From Pseudocolwellia sp049933045 (GTDB lineage Bacteria; Pseudomonadota; Gammaproteobacteria; Enterobacterales; Alteromonadaceae): a DNA stretch of 64,000 bases. Positions 17,400 through 27,781 of this stretch are shown here, piece after piece. A program made the position numbers and the translations under genes. The stretch lies in contig NZ_CP187926.1 of the NCBI RefSeq assembly GCF_049933045.1, positions 3,844,001-3,908,000 of the forward strand, read 5' to 3'. A model generated the notes under the pieces. It was not told the DNA's origin and did no database searches. It saw nothing but the letters and a program-made list of their open reading frames with translations. The stretch's first letter is position 1, and each line of letters starts with the position of its first letter.

Positions 17400-19543
17400 C
17401 AACAGAGGCAAGTATAGACAGCGAACTTATTAACATACAACTGCCTCAACTACGTCAAGAGTTACAAGTAAGCCGAGGTGCTCCGTTAGTGGGTGGTGCG
17501 CCAAGTTGGACAATCTTTGATCCCATTAATCATGCTTTTTTTGAGATAGGTCAACGAGAATTTGAAATTTTATCCCTTTGGTCTTTAAAAGATCTAGTTA
17601 CATTAGCGACAACACTGAAGCAAAGACGACAAGCATTGCAGCCAGGTGAACTAGAAGAGTTTACGGCTTTTTTAATCAAAAACTCCTTAGTAGAAAGTCT
17701 TCCTGGTAGTTCAGTACAAAATTTTATGGAACAAGCTGATGCTCGGCATCAAACCCCGTGGCAATGGCTGATGAAGAATTACTTATTTACCCGTATTCCA
17801 CTCGTACACCCCGATCAGTTTTTACGCAGAACATTACCTAAAATCTCATTTATTTGGTCTACTCAGGCAATTATTATTTGGGCAATATTAACCACAATCG
17901 GTATTTTTCTTATTGCACGAAGTTGGGATCAGTTTTTAGCAACATTCCCTGACTTTTTTAATATTCAAGGTTTTTTCTTATATGGTGTAGCACTTATTTT
18001 AGTGAAAATATTGCATGAATGCGGACATGCATACACGGCGGTGCGTTATGGCGCTCGCGTTTCAACAATGGGTGTAGCCATTATGTTGTTATTTCCCATG
18101 TTATATACCGACACAACAGGTGTTTGGCGATTACGTTCTCGGCGTCAGCGATTAGCAGTAGATGCCGCAGGCGTACGAATGGAGCTAATGGTTGCGGGAT
18201 TAGCGGGTTTTGCTTGGACGTTATTACCCGATGGAACTTTGCGTAGTATTGCTTTTATATTCGCTACAACTGGGTGGCTACTAAGTATGTTTATAAACTT
18301 GAATCCCTTCATGCGATTTGATGGTTACTATTTTATGTCAGACGCGGTGGGTGTTCCAAATCTTCAAGAACGCTCGTTTGCTTTCGGGAAATGGCAGTTA
18401 AGAGAATGGCTTTTTGGTTTAGGTAAAGCAATGCCTGAAGACGTTACGCGCTTTGGAGCAAACTGGCGAACAGCATTTGCTTTTGGTACATGGATTTACC
18501 GTATATTTTTATTTACTGGGATTGCCCTTGCTGTTTATTATTTCTTTTTTAAGGCGCTTGGGATCATTTTATTTGCGGTAGAAATAATATTTTTTATTGG
18601 GCTTCCTATATGGAACGAAATCAAACAATGGTGGGCTATGCGAAGCGAAATTTCTTTTAACAGACAAAGTGGTAGAACACTTATAGGTATTATAGCTTTA
18701 TTGTTATTACTCTTCTTACCTATAGATTCTCATGTAACGGTTCCTGCCGTTTATAGTTATGGTGGTGATCAACTTGTTGTTGCGCCTGAAGCAGGCATTA
18801 TCGACGAAGTTATTGCTCGTGATGGCGCTATGGTTACAGCAGGAGATACTCTTTTTAAATTAATATCCCCAGAACTTGAGGTGGCGTTAAGTCGTAGCCA
18901 ACTTCGTATAGATTTACTAGTTGCACAAATTGGTCGTTCAGTAAGCGATATAAAAGATAGATCACAACGGTCGGTATTGGAACAGGAACTTACTAGTGAA
19001 AGAGAAAGATACTTTCAACTAACAGAGCGACAATCACGTTTACAAATTAAAGCACCCTTTTCAGGTCAAATACGAGATTTACAGCCGAATTTACATGCTA
19101 AACAATGGTTAGGTACTGGCGCAGAACTTATGCGAATTATTTCATCTAGCTATGCTGATGTACGAGGTTATGTATTTGCCATTGATCGTACTCGATTAAA
19201 TGTGGGTAATGAAGCCGTATTTATCGCTGATGATCCATCTTCTTCAGCAATCCTCTTATCATTAAAAGAGATTGCTCCATTAGCTTCAGATCGAATAGAT
19301 TTACGGGTTTTGGCATCCGTAAATGAAGGAGGCATTGCAGTTGATATAGATGAACACGGAATATTAAGACCGCGAGAACCTGTGTATTTACTTCGTTTGG
19401 AGCCTACAGGATCTCAATCTACAGACAACCTTAATTCGCGTACAGTTATTGGTTCGGTAGAAATAGAAGTAAAGGCAACAAACTTTGCGTCTCGTATATT
19501 TAAACAAGTTGCGCGAGTCCTTACTAGTGAACTGGGCTTATAG
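17396..19543 (+). CDS. M50-like (site-2 protease) membrane protein with PqqD-like N-terminus and HlyD-like C-terminus
   Basis: 715-residue polytopic protein. Residues about 20-105 look like a PqqD-type peptide-binding winged helix (IFDPINHAFFEIGQREFEIL). Several transmembrane segments follow between about 150 and 450. They carry the two M50 metalloprotease signatures, HECGH at 207-211 and NPFMRFDG at 303-310 with Asp309, so the zinc ligands and catalytic Glu208 appear intact. The C-terminal part (about 465-700) is a HlyD-like barrel-sandwich adaptor (VVAPEAGIIDEVIARDGAMV, then IKAPFSGQIRDL). It is the last gene of the adhesin export cluster. It may process or thread the adhesin, or serve as the inner-membrane component, since no ABC transporter is seen. 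Function is inferred. Confidence 0.8.
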   Translation: MTTEASIDSELINIQLPQLRQELQVSRGAPLVGGAPSWTIFDPINHAFFEIGQREFEILSLWSLKDLVTLATTLKQRRQALQPGELEEFTAFLIKNSLVESLPGSSVQNFMEQADARHQTPWQWLMKNYLFTRIPLVHPDQFLRRTLPKISFIWSTQAIIIWAILTTIGIFLIARSWDQFLATFPDFFNIQGFFLYGVALILVKILHECGHAYTAVRYGARVSTMGVAIMLLFPMLYTDTTGVWRLRSRRQRLAVDAAGVRMELMVAGLAGFAWTLLPDGTLRSIAFIFATTGWLLSMFINLNPFMRFDGYYFMSDAVGVPNLQERSFAFGKWQLREWLFGLGKAMPEDVTRFGANWRTAFAFGTWIYRIFLFTGIALAVYYFFFKALGIILFAVEIIFFIGLPIWNEIKQWWAMRSEISFNRQSGRTLIGIIALLLLLFLPIDSHVTVPAVYSYGGDQLVVAPEAGIIDEVIARDGAMVTAGDTLFKLISPELEVALSRSQLRIDLLVAQIGRSVSDIKDRSQRSVLEQELTSERERYFQLTERQSRLQIKAPFSGQIRDLQPNLHAKQWLGTGAELMRIISSSYADVRGYVFAIDRTRLNVGNEAVFIADDPSSSAILLSLKEIAPLASDRIDLRVLASVNEGGIAVDIDEHGILRPREPVYLLRLEPTGSQSTDNLNSRTVIGSVEIEVKATNFASRIFKQVARVLTSELGL

Positions 19544-19575
19544 GAGGTTAATGAATACTTTTAAAGGAGCTAAAT

Positions 19576-19853
19576 AACCTGAACTCTGGATAAGCAGTTA
19601 TGCCTAATATTGTTATTTAACCCTCTAACGTCGTTGCCTGCATGGATGCAGGTACTTAGTTTTTATCGGGAATAAAAAAACTGTGTTTTTATTGCTAATA
19701 GCCAGCTATTAGTCAAGAAAAATGCCTTGTTATAGAATTAAATTCCAACATTAGGAGAGTAATAAATCATTTAAACAAGTGGTGTTGCAATAATTGACTT
19801 ATAAAGTATTGAAAATCAATATATTACAAAACCCATTAACCAGAGTTCAGGTT
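19576..19853. mobile_element. MITE-like element, family 1, copy A (278 bp)
   Basis: The ends are inverted repeats: AACCTGAACTCTGGATAA on the left and the complement of AACCTGAACTCTGGTTAA on the right (17 of 18 match). They are flanked by a 4-bp direct repeat AAAT at 19572-19575 and 19854-19857, as expected for target-site duplication. The inside has no ORF. It holds a CCTGCA/TGCAGG hairpin (19637-19652) and an 18-nt palindrome CTAATAGCCAGCTATTAG (19695-19712). A related element lies at 46585-46810. It fills the 308-bp gap between two convergent genes. Presumably it was mobilised in trans by a transposase not in this window. Confidence 0.7.
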
Positions 19854-20172
19854 AAATATATTTTTTATAATCAGGATAAAACTCTAAAGCATCGCACCAC
19901 GTACTAAAATTAGAGTGTTTGTACTGATTACTTGATGCAGAAAACCATTTTGAAGATCCAAAGGCTTGTAAAACAAACTTCCTTTTGTATCCGTCTATAG
20001 CGACGTAACAGGCTAGCGTTAATGATGTTTGGTTCGATACTTTTACACTAGGCACGCCTTGAACACTGGTCATGTGCTCAATATTTACTCTAGGTAAAGC
20101 AATAACTGAAAAAGCCATTAAGCTTAAAAACGTGAAATAAAAAAATTGTTTTTTGAATGCAGTATTTTTCAT
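19852..20172 (-). CDS. Small exported protein of unknown function
   Basis: 106 residues from the ATG at 20172, which has TGAG about six bases upstream; a TTG three codons earlier is a weaker alternative. An N-terminal signal peptide (KKQFFYFTFLSLMAFSVIA, then LP) is followed by about 80 residues with two cysteines, CYVAIDGYKRKFVLQAFGSS and TWCDALEFYPDYKKYI. The cysteines may form a disulfide in the periplasm. The family was not recognised. The stop codon TAA spans the junction with the MITE; the sequence before insertion would have read TAG at the same codon, so the protein was not shortened. Confidence 0.55.
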   Translation of the reverse strand: MKNTAFKKQFFYFTFLSLMAFSVIALPRVNIEHMTSVQGVPSVKVSNQTSLTLACYVAIDGYKRKFVLQAFGSSKWFSASSNQYKHSNFSTWCDALEFYPDYKKYI

Positions 20173-20364
20173 ATTTCTCAATGAATTAGTTTTAATTTAT
20201 AGACACAATTATAGATAAAATTAATCAACAAATAAAAAAAAGCAGTATTTTTTATATTTTACCATTGAAACCACCAAATGCTGTCACCATAACCTTTATA
20301 CGAAATTAATATATGCTGCTATTTTGTAAAGAATAATCAGTAGCGATAAAAAGAGAAAATAAAA

Positions 20365-21130
20365 ATGGCTAATAATGTTCCAGTAAAAAGTGATCAGCAT
20401 AAAAACTTAAAAGTTTCATCTCAACGTAGTTTAGAGCATGTTTCAGGTCAACATATTGCACCAATTAACGCGTTAGAGTTTGCTCAAGCAGCAACAAGTT
20501 ACCCTATTATTTTAGTAAAAGAACCTGAATCTGCAAACTTTCGAAGTGTTGTAATGTTAGGCTTAGAAGCTGGCGAGAATTTATATTATAGCAAAGCAAA
20601 ATGGGATGCTATTTATGTGCCTCAATCAGTATCTTTAGTACCATTTAGCTTAGGTCTTGATCCTGAAAAAGAAAAAACATTAACAACGTGTATTGATTTA
20701 GATAGCCAATTTGTTGGTGAAGATAAAGAAAATGCTCTTTTTTGATGAAGATGGTAAAGATACAGATTTCTATAAAAGCGCACAAGAATCATTAGGTCGT
20801 TTGTATGAAAGCGAAGTAATGACAGATAAATTCATTAAAGAACTTGAGGCTAATGACTTATTATTAGAGTTAGAACTAAGTATTACTTACAACAACAACC
20901 AAAATAAGAAACTTGTTGGTTTATTTGGTATTAACGAGAGCAAGCTTACAGAATTATCTGATGAGAAAGTAATTGATTTCCACAAGCGTGGTTTATTCAT
21001 TCCTATTCATGCAATGTTAGGTTCTGCTGCTCAAATTAATCGATTAGCTCAATTACGTAATCAAAGTAATTCTAAGCAAAAAGTATCAGGTATTCGTTTT
21101 ACACCTGTTACTGCTGAAGAAAAGAAATAA
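20365..21130 (+). pseudogene. sapC: SapC family protein, interrupted by a +1 frameshift
   Basis: Two overlapping reading frames together encode one SapC-type protein. Codons from ATG 20365 run to a TGA at 20743-20745 (126 residues, ending DKENALF), and frame 2 continues with DEDGKDTDFYKSAQESLGRL to 21130. The family normally reads ALFDEDG here; skipping one T of the T6 run at about 20737-20742 restores it exactly and gives about 253 residues. SapC-family proteins are named after an S-layer-associated protein, and their function is poorly defined. The cause may be a real mutation, a homopolymer sequencing error or recoding. Both halves look conserved, with no other lesions, which argues against an old pseudogene. 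A terminator follows. Confidence 0.75.
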
Positions 21131-21148
21131 GAGTAAATAGTTAAACCC

Positions 21149-21172
21149 AAAGGAGCTTAGGCTCCTTTTTTA
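21149..21172 (+). terminator. Rho-independent terminator after sapC
   Basis: The hairpin AAAGGAGC-TTAG-GCTCCTTT is followed by a run of Ts, 18 bp after the sapC stop codon. Confidence 0.85.
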
Positions 21173-21324
21173 TTGCCTAAAATATAGCTTTCGATGATTT
21201 CCTATCATTTAGCTGATGAAAGTCACCTTTAAGTAAGTAAATGAAAGTGTGAATCTTTTCATTAACAGATTGGTTGACCTGTGTTAGTTTACATCAATGT
21301 TTGGGAAAAACTGTTGAGGGATTT

Positions 21325-23379
21325 ATGGCACAGCAATCAAAAGTACCTTTGGATATTGAGGAACAAATCCAAAGTCTTGCTGGTGATATTTATGTTCAAA
21401 TTGAAGACAAGGTTTCTGCATTGGTGTCTACTTATGCTAAACCGGAAGTGATCACGAACGAAATAATTGAAAACCATCTAATTTATCAATCACTAAAATC
21501 TAAGTTGACTCAGTTCAAAGAAGATTCAGATAAAGCAATGTCGTCAAATGCTATAGAAGCTGAAACGTATCAAAAAACGATATCAGACCTTAAAGCACAG
21601 CTGTCCAGTCGTGATGAAGCCATTAAAAATAATGAACAATTAAATAGCGCTAAATTAACTGACACTGAGCAAGTATTAAAAGAGAAACTCGCTGAATTAT
21701 CTATGTTAAGTGATGCGAATAATCAATTAACAACAAAAAACGAAATACAATTAACCGCTTTAAATAACACGACAAAAGAACTTGAAGACTCTACTCAAAA
21801 AATTAAAACACTTGAATCTTCACAGAATATATTAAGTAAAAATGATAAAGCTAAAGCGGCAACATTAGAAGTTCAAAATCATCAAATATCCGACCTCACA
21901 CTACAGCTTAATAATATCACCAGCGAACTAGACTACCTTAAAGCAGAACATAGTCAGCAATCAGAATCGTCTAATAAACAACTATCACAAGAACAGAGTT
22001 CAGTTAAACAGTATCAAAAAGACATTAAAGACCTTCAACAAAAAATCACTGTTATTGAAACATCACTATCTACTGAACTTGCGAATAAAAAAGTACTCGA
22101 AAATAGCGTCACAGAATTAAATGAAACCATTAATGCTACGGATACAGCTTTAGGTCATGAAAAAGTTAATGAAGAGAAACTTAATAAAGAAATTTCTACA
22201 TTAAAACAAAAATATACATCAGTAGAAACGTCATTAGAAAATGAAAAACAAACCGTCAAACTACTGCAAGATAACATTACCAAAATGTCTGAAGAAAGTG
22301 CTGTTGTCAGTAAACAGCTCATTCAAGAACAACAAAGTATCGACACTTATAAGAAAGAAATTATAACGTTTAGTAACAAGATTACTGAGTTAGAAACCTT
22401 AGTTGCAACAGAAACCAATTCAGGGAAGCTTTTACAGAGTAAGGTTGTTGATTTAACCAAAACATCGATTGATCTAAATGCCATGATAGCTAATGAAAAA
22501 GCTAGTGCAGAGAAAGCTAACCTTGAGTCAGAATCATTTAAAAGTAACTTAGTCCAATTAAATGAGAAGCTTACGATTAGTGAACAAGCTCAAAAAGAAG
22601 CAGAACGTTTACTTAATGTTGAGAAACAAAATCAAGGTCAACAAAGTAGTAAACATCTAATAGAAATAGACTCATTAAAACAAAGCATAGACAAGCATAG
22701 GTCTGAATTAGAAGCTTTAGTTTCTTCAAATGAGAAAAATCAAACGACAGGAGAAAAACTTAATAAAACGATTGCTGATTTAGAAAAAGATAAAGCGTCG
22801 CAGTTACAAACAGATAAAGAAAAAGATAAATCACATCAAACAACACTATCTGAATTGAACAAAACCCTTACTCAAGAAAAAGCCAAAATAAAAGCGTACG
22901 AAGATCAACTAAACACTCAAAAAATAACATTAGAAGAACAAGTTAAAACACATAAAACCCTCATTGAACAATCTAAAAAAACAGATGAAAACTCAAGTAA
23001 AAAAATTACTGAGCTAGGTAACAAAATAACTACACTAGAAAAAGACATTGCGGGCCTAACAACTAAGAATAAAGACTTAACTAAACATTACGAAGAAGCG
23101 AACACCATGATTGATGATTACCAGAAAGAAATCATCCATTTAAAAGAAAGTTATGACAACGCTAATAGTAATGTCATCGAAATACAAAAACGTGTTGAAG
23201 CTAATAAAGAAAAACAAGAAAGTGAATATGATAAAGCGCGTGATACAATTAAATATCTCCGCGATGAAAACTTAGATTTACATACTAAGCTAGATCAACA
23301 AGTCACGGAGTTAGAAGATAAGCTACGTGAATATCGTTTACGCTTTGAGTACGCTCAAAAGCAATTAAATAGTAAATAA
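21325..23379 (+). CDS. Long coiled-coil protein of unknown function
   Basis: 684 residues from ATG 21325, chosen because GAGGG stands five bases upstream; an upstream in-frame extension to 21274 has no such site. Residues about 1-60 form a small globular head (VPLDIEEQIQSLAGDIYVQI). The rest is nearly all heptad-patterned coiled coil rich in Lys, Glu, Gln, Ser and Thr (for example LEKDIAGLTTKNKDLTKHYE), ending in KLREYRLRFEYAQKQLNSK. There is no signal peptide or membrane segment, so it is probably a cytoplasmic structural or scaffold protein. No named family was recognised. The yjaG gene follows after 35 bp and may be cotranscribed. Confidence 0.75.
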   Translation: MAQQSKVPLDIEEQIQSLAGDIYVQIEDKVSALVSTYAKPEVITNEIIENHLIYQSLKSKLTQFKEDSDKAMSSNAIEAETYQKTISDLKAQLSSRDEAIKNNEQLNSAKLTDTEQVLKEKLAELSMLSDANNQLTTKNEIQLTALNNTTKELEDSTQKIKTLESSQNILSKNDKAKAATLEVQNHQISDLTLQLNNITSELDYLKAEHSQQSESSNKQLSQEQSSVKQYQKDIKDLQQKITVIETSLSTELANKKVLENSVTELNETINATDTALGHEKVNEEKLNKEISTLKQKYTSVETSLENEKQTVKLLQDNITKMSEESAVVSKQLIQEQQSIDTYKKEIITFSNKITELETLVATETNSGKLLQSKVVDLTKTSIDLNAMIANEKASAEKANLESESFKSNLVQLNEKLTISEQAQKEAERLLNVEKQNQGQQSSKHLIEIDSLKQSIDKHRSELEALVSSNEKNQTTGEKLNKTIADLEKDKASQLQTDKEKDKSHQTTLSELNKTLTQEKAKIKAYEDQLNTQKITLEEQVKTHKTLIEQSKKTDENSSKKITELGNKITTLEKDIAGLTTKNKDLTKHYEEANTMIDDYQKEIIHLKESYDNANSNVIEIQKRVEANKEKQESEYDKARDTIKYLRDENLDLHTKLDQQVTELEDKLREYRLRFEYAQKQLNSK

Positions 23380-23414
23380 CCCATTAGGGTTATAAGTGTT
23401 AATGGAAAAATCTT

Positions 23415-24002
23415 TTGTCTAAATCACTCTCTTTCGACGCACTAAGTCAATGGCAGCAAATAGCATTCAGTGCTGCTCTGTTAGAACGTATGTTACCTAA
23501 CTACAAGCTTTTTTCTGAAGCAACAGAGTTCGGTGAATTTTCAGTTTTACGTAACCAGCTAGATACCGTATGGCAATGGTTAGATAAAAATAACCGCTGT
23601 AAAATAAACTACGAAGCTCAATTAACTAAACTAGAGCCACAAATACCAGAACCTGAATCATTCGATTTTTTTGGTGTTTACCCTGCTTTAGATACTTGTA
23701 TGGCTATGGTGTCTTTGTTTCAAATTATGCAAGACAAAACCTCTGATGGCTGTTTCAATGTCAGTAAGCTTTCTGAAAATAGCGTAGTAAAATATGTAGA
23801 GCTAATGTTGAGCCAAGAGATGGATGAAGATGCTATTTCTGACGAAGACATTGATTCACATCCCCTTATGCAATGGGAGTTAGAAACTCAACAAGAGTTA
23901 TTTAACTACATTAGTTTCGCCCAAGAAAATAAAAAGTCATGTTTACATGCTAAATCTTTAGTGCTTGAAGAAGGTTTATCTAACTTAGGCATTGAAATTT
24001 AA
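23415..24002 (+). CDS. yjaG: YjaG family protein (DUF416)
   Basis: 195-residue all-helical cytoplasmic protein matching E. coli YjaG: WQQIAFSAALLERMLPNYKL, then FDFFGVYPALDTCMAMVSLF, and ending LSNLGIEI. The molecular function is unknown. A TTG start at 23415 is used because no in-frame ATG is near; the protein begins MSKSLSFDALSQ, as expected for the family. It follows the coiled-coil gene at short distance. The hupA gene often found next to yjaG in other gammaproteobacteria is absent here. Confidence 0.85.
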   Translation: MSKSLSFDALSQWQQIAFSAALLERMLPNYKLFSEATEFGEFSVLRNQLDTVWQWLDKNNRCKINYEAQLTKLEPQIPEPESFDFFGVYPALDTCMAMVSLFQIMQDKTSDGCFNVSKLSENSVVKYVELMLSQEMDEDAISDEDIDSHPLMQWELETQQELFNYISFAQENKKSCLHAKSLVLEEGLSNLGIEI

Positions 24003-24039
24003 TTTCTGTATTAGATCAAACAATAAGTAGAGCAACTCA

Positions 24040-25674
24040 ATGAAAGCTATATTTCACTTTAGTTCTCTACTTATCCTCCTTTTTATCTCACCTAGCTTTT
24101 CAGCACATTCATCTGATAAAACCGTAAAAGTAGAACAAGCTATTACAGAGGCTATGCAGGAGTTTAATATTCCTGGTGTTGCCGTTGCTATTGTAGAAGA
24201 CGATCACCTGGTATTTAGTCAAGGCTTTGGCTTAAAAGAGTATGGTAAATTAGAAAAGGTGACCTCAGATACTCTGTTTGGTATTGCTTCAAATACAAAA
24301 GCAATGACGGTTGTATTACTCGCACAACTTGTCGATCAATATAAAATATCTTGGCAAACTAAAGTTGTTGATATTTTGCCTGAATTTCAATTGTATAACG
24401 CTTTTGTCACGAATGAATTTACCCTGATAGATTTGCTGTCACATCGTAGTGGTTTAGGTTATGGCGCGGGTGACTTAATGATATGGCCCGCAAGATCTTA
24501 TACTGAAAAATACATCTTCAATGGACTAAAGCATTTACCGCAAGCTTCAGGCTTTCGTACCGAGTTCGCCTACAATAATTTAATGTACATTATTGCGGGT
24601 AAGATTATAGAGAAGATAACCCACAAACCTTGGTCTCAGAATCTTCAAGAGCGCTTGTTTACTCCTTTGGGCATGAATAATTCAACGGCAAGTTTTTCAC
24701 TACTCACTTCAAATTTATCAAACAAAAAAATCAACATAGCTAAACCTCATCTTATTATTAATGAAGAATTAACTGTTGTAGAAAGCGATTACCTTACAAA
24801 CTTCTCATCTGCTGGTTCAGTAATATCAAACGTGCACGATATGGCACTGTGGCTTAAGGTTTTATTAAATCAAGGTGAGTTGAATAAAGAGAAGGTGGGT
24901 TTAGGAGATCAGTCACTGATAAAGCTGAACTTGGGAATAAACTCAAATATTTATCAGCTTTATAGCCAAACCCAAGCAAGTTTAATGTGGCAATCACATA
25001 TATCACGCAAAGTGACTGAAACCGAAATTGAGCAGGATAATACACACTTCTCTGCTTACGGTTTAGGTTGGTTTTTGAAAGATTTCCATGGCATGAAGCT
25101 GGTTCATCATAGTGGTGGAATACAAGGTATGCTTTCTAAAGTACTGCTCATTCCAGAAAGAGATCTTGGCATCGTTATATTAACCAATCAACAATCCAAT
25201 GCTGCGATAAATGCTATATATCGAGAAATTTTTGAAGTCTATTTAGATTTACCTAAGAATGACTGGGTCGCTTTTTATCAACAAAAAGAACAAAGGCAAT
25301 TAAAGCGTGAAACAAACCGCTTAAGTGAGATAGAAAAACATTTAATTCAAAGTGGAAGTTCGCCACTTACTCTTGATCGTTATGCGCAAACTTATATCGA
25401 TAAATGGTATGGCGAAATAATGATTTTTTTGGAAAACAAAAAGCTAAGAATAACATTTAGCCAAACTCCCTCACTAAAAGGTGAGCTTTTTTATTATCAA
25501 GATAATACCTTTATTGTACGTTGGGATGATCGGTCACTGAACGCCGATGCTTATGTGAAATTTTCAGTCACTCCTGATGGGGATATCAGTGAAGTTACGC
25601 TAAAACCAGTGTCTTATTTAACTGATTTTAGTTTTGATTTTCAAGATCTCAAACTCATACCAAAAACTCACTAA
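24040..25674 (+). CDS. Serine hydrolase of the beta-lactamase (class C/S12) family, exported
   Basis: 544 residues with an N-terminal signal peptide (FSSLLILLFISPSFSAHS). The penicillin-binding/class C fold carries the catalytic motifs S84-N-T-K87, Y178-N-N180 and H357-S-G-G360, so it is probably active as a periplasmic beta-lactamase-like hydrolase or esterase. A C-terminal domain after about residue 420 (YIDKWYGEIMIFLENKKLRI) resembles the DUF3471 lipocalin-like tail found on such enzymes. The substrate (peptide, ester or D-amino-acid peptide) cannot be told from sequence. It converges with rsmD, with stop codons two bases apart. Confidence 0.85.
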   Translation: MKAIFHFSSLLILLFISPSFSAHSSDKTVKVEQAITEAMQEFNIPGVAVAIVEDDHLVFSQGFGLKEYGKLEKVTSDTLFGIASNTKAMTVVLLAQLVDQYKISWQTKVVDILPEFQLYNAFVTNEFTLIDLLSHRSGLGYGAGDLMIWPARSYTEKYIFNGLKHLPQASGFRTEFAYNNLMYIIAGKIIEKITHKPWSQNLQERLFTPLGMNNSTASFSLLTSNLSNKKINIAKPHLIINEELTVVESDYLTNFSSAGSVISNVHDMALWLKVLLNQGELNKEKVGLGDQSLIKLNLGINSNIYQLYSQTQASLMWQSHISRKVTETEIEQDNTHFSAYGLGWFLKDFHGMKLVHHSGGIQGMLSKVLLIPERDLGIVILTNQQSNAAINAIYREIFEVYLDLPKNDWVAFYQQKEQRQLKRETNRLSEIEKHLIQSGSSPLTLDRYAQTYIDKWYGEIMIFLENKKLRITFSQTPSLKGELFYYQDNTFIVRWDDRSLNADAYVKFSVTPDGDISEVTLKPVSYLTDFSFDFQDLKLIPKTH

Positions 25675-25676
25675 TT

Positions 25677-26255
25677 TTAAGTATTTTGATATAAACGATA
25701 GGCAACTTGCCCTGCTTTCTTTTCTTTAAGTAATAACCAGTTATTAGGCATTGCTGAAATAGCTTCTTCACTTTCCATTTCAATGTAAATTAAAGCGTCT
25801 GGCTCTAAAAGATCATTGTTGAGCAACTTAACGGTTTCTTCTATTAAACCTTTACGAAATGGAGGATCTATAAAAACAATTGAAAACTTTTGTGAGCATT
25901 TTTCCAAATAAGTTAATGTATTTGTATGCTCAATAGTTATTTCATGGGCTTTTAATAAATTTTTATTTTGTTCAAGTTGTTGTGCTGCAGCTTTGTTTAG
26001 TTCAATTAGTGTTACTGATTTCGCACCTCGTGAAAATGCTTCAAAACCTAAACCACCCGATCCAGCAAAGCAGTCTAAACAAGTACTTTCCTGCATGAAA
26101 GGCATCAGCCAATTAAACACAGTTTCTTTCACTCTGTCAGTTGTAGGTCTTAGGCCTTCAGCCATTAATACAGGCAATTTTCTACCTCTATGTTTACCTG
26201 AGATAATTCGAATACTTCCCTTAGCAGGACTTTTGTTTGTTTTAGGTTTATTCAT
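25677..26255 (-). CDS. rsmD: 16S rRNA (guanine-966-N2)-methyltransferase RsmD
   Basis: 192-residue SAM-dependent methyltransferase that modifies G966 of 16S rRNA during 30S assembly. Visible motifs are IRIISGKHRGRKLPV near the start, LDCFAGSGGLGFEAFSRGA (SAM binding) and FIDPPFRKG (the N-methyltransferase DPPF-type motif). The length is normal for the family. It is divergent from ftsY, the conserved rsmD-ftsYEX arrangement of gammaproteobacteria. Confidence 0.95.
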   Translation of the reverse strand: MNKPKTNKSPAKGSIRIISGKHRGRKLPVLMAEGLRPTTDRVKETVFNWLMPFMQESTCLDCFAGSGGLGFEAFSRGAKSVTLIELNKAAAQQLEQNKNLLKAHEITIEHTNTLTYLEKCSQKFSIVFIDPPFRKGLIEETVKLLNNDLLEPDALIYIEMESEEAISAMPNNWLLLKEKKAGQVAYRLYQNT

Positions 26256-26495
26256 GAAATCAGTTATCGTTGAAGTTGTCGTTTTAATAAGGGTTTATAA
26301 AGCGTTTTGAATATAGATAAAAAGGGTAAAATCACTTCTAAAAATACATCAATTAATTAAAACCTTTGTTTTATCAAGGAATGCCCAAACAATATTTAAT
26401 GTAAGTGGTATTAAATGATACTATGTTATTAATATTATCCCTGTTTATTGCATTAATGCCACCAATATGTGTGGCACACAGAAGAAATTAGTTTT

Positions 26496-27764
<1,269 letters not shown>

Positions 27765-27781
27765 CTGAGCAAACACAATTT

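Noticed and set aside
18019..18246. Second plus-strand frame inside the M50 gene
   Set aside because: It overlaps the HECGH-containing coding frame, has no start signal and is rich in Cys, His and Arg as an off-frame product.
19551..19577. Eight-codon frame with a perfect GGAGG site after the M50 gene
   Set aside because: It ends at the MITE boundary, and even the reconstructed empty site gives only about 24 codons. It is noted in the MITE finding but not called a gene.
25993..26310. Plus-strand 105-codon frame over rsmD
   Set aside because: It lies antisense to the conserved SAM-binding region of rsmD and shows no recognisable features.
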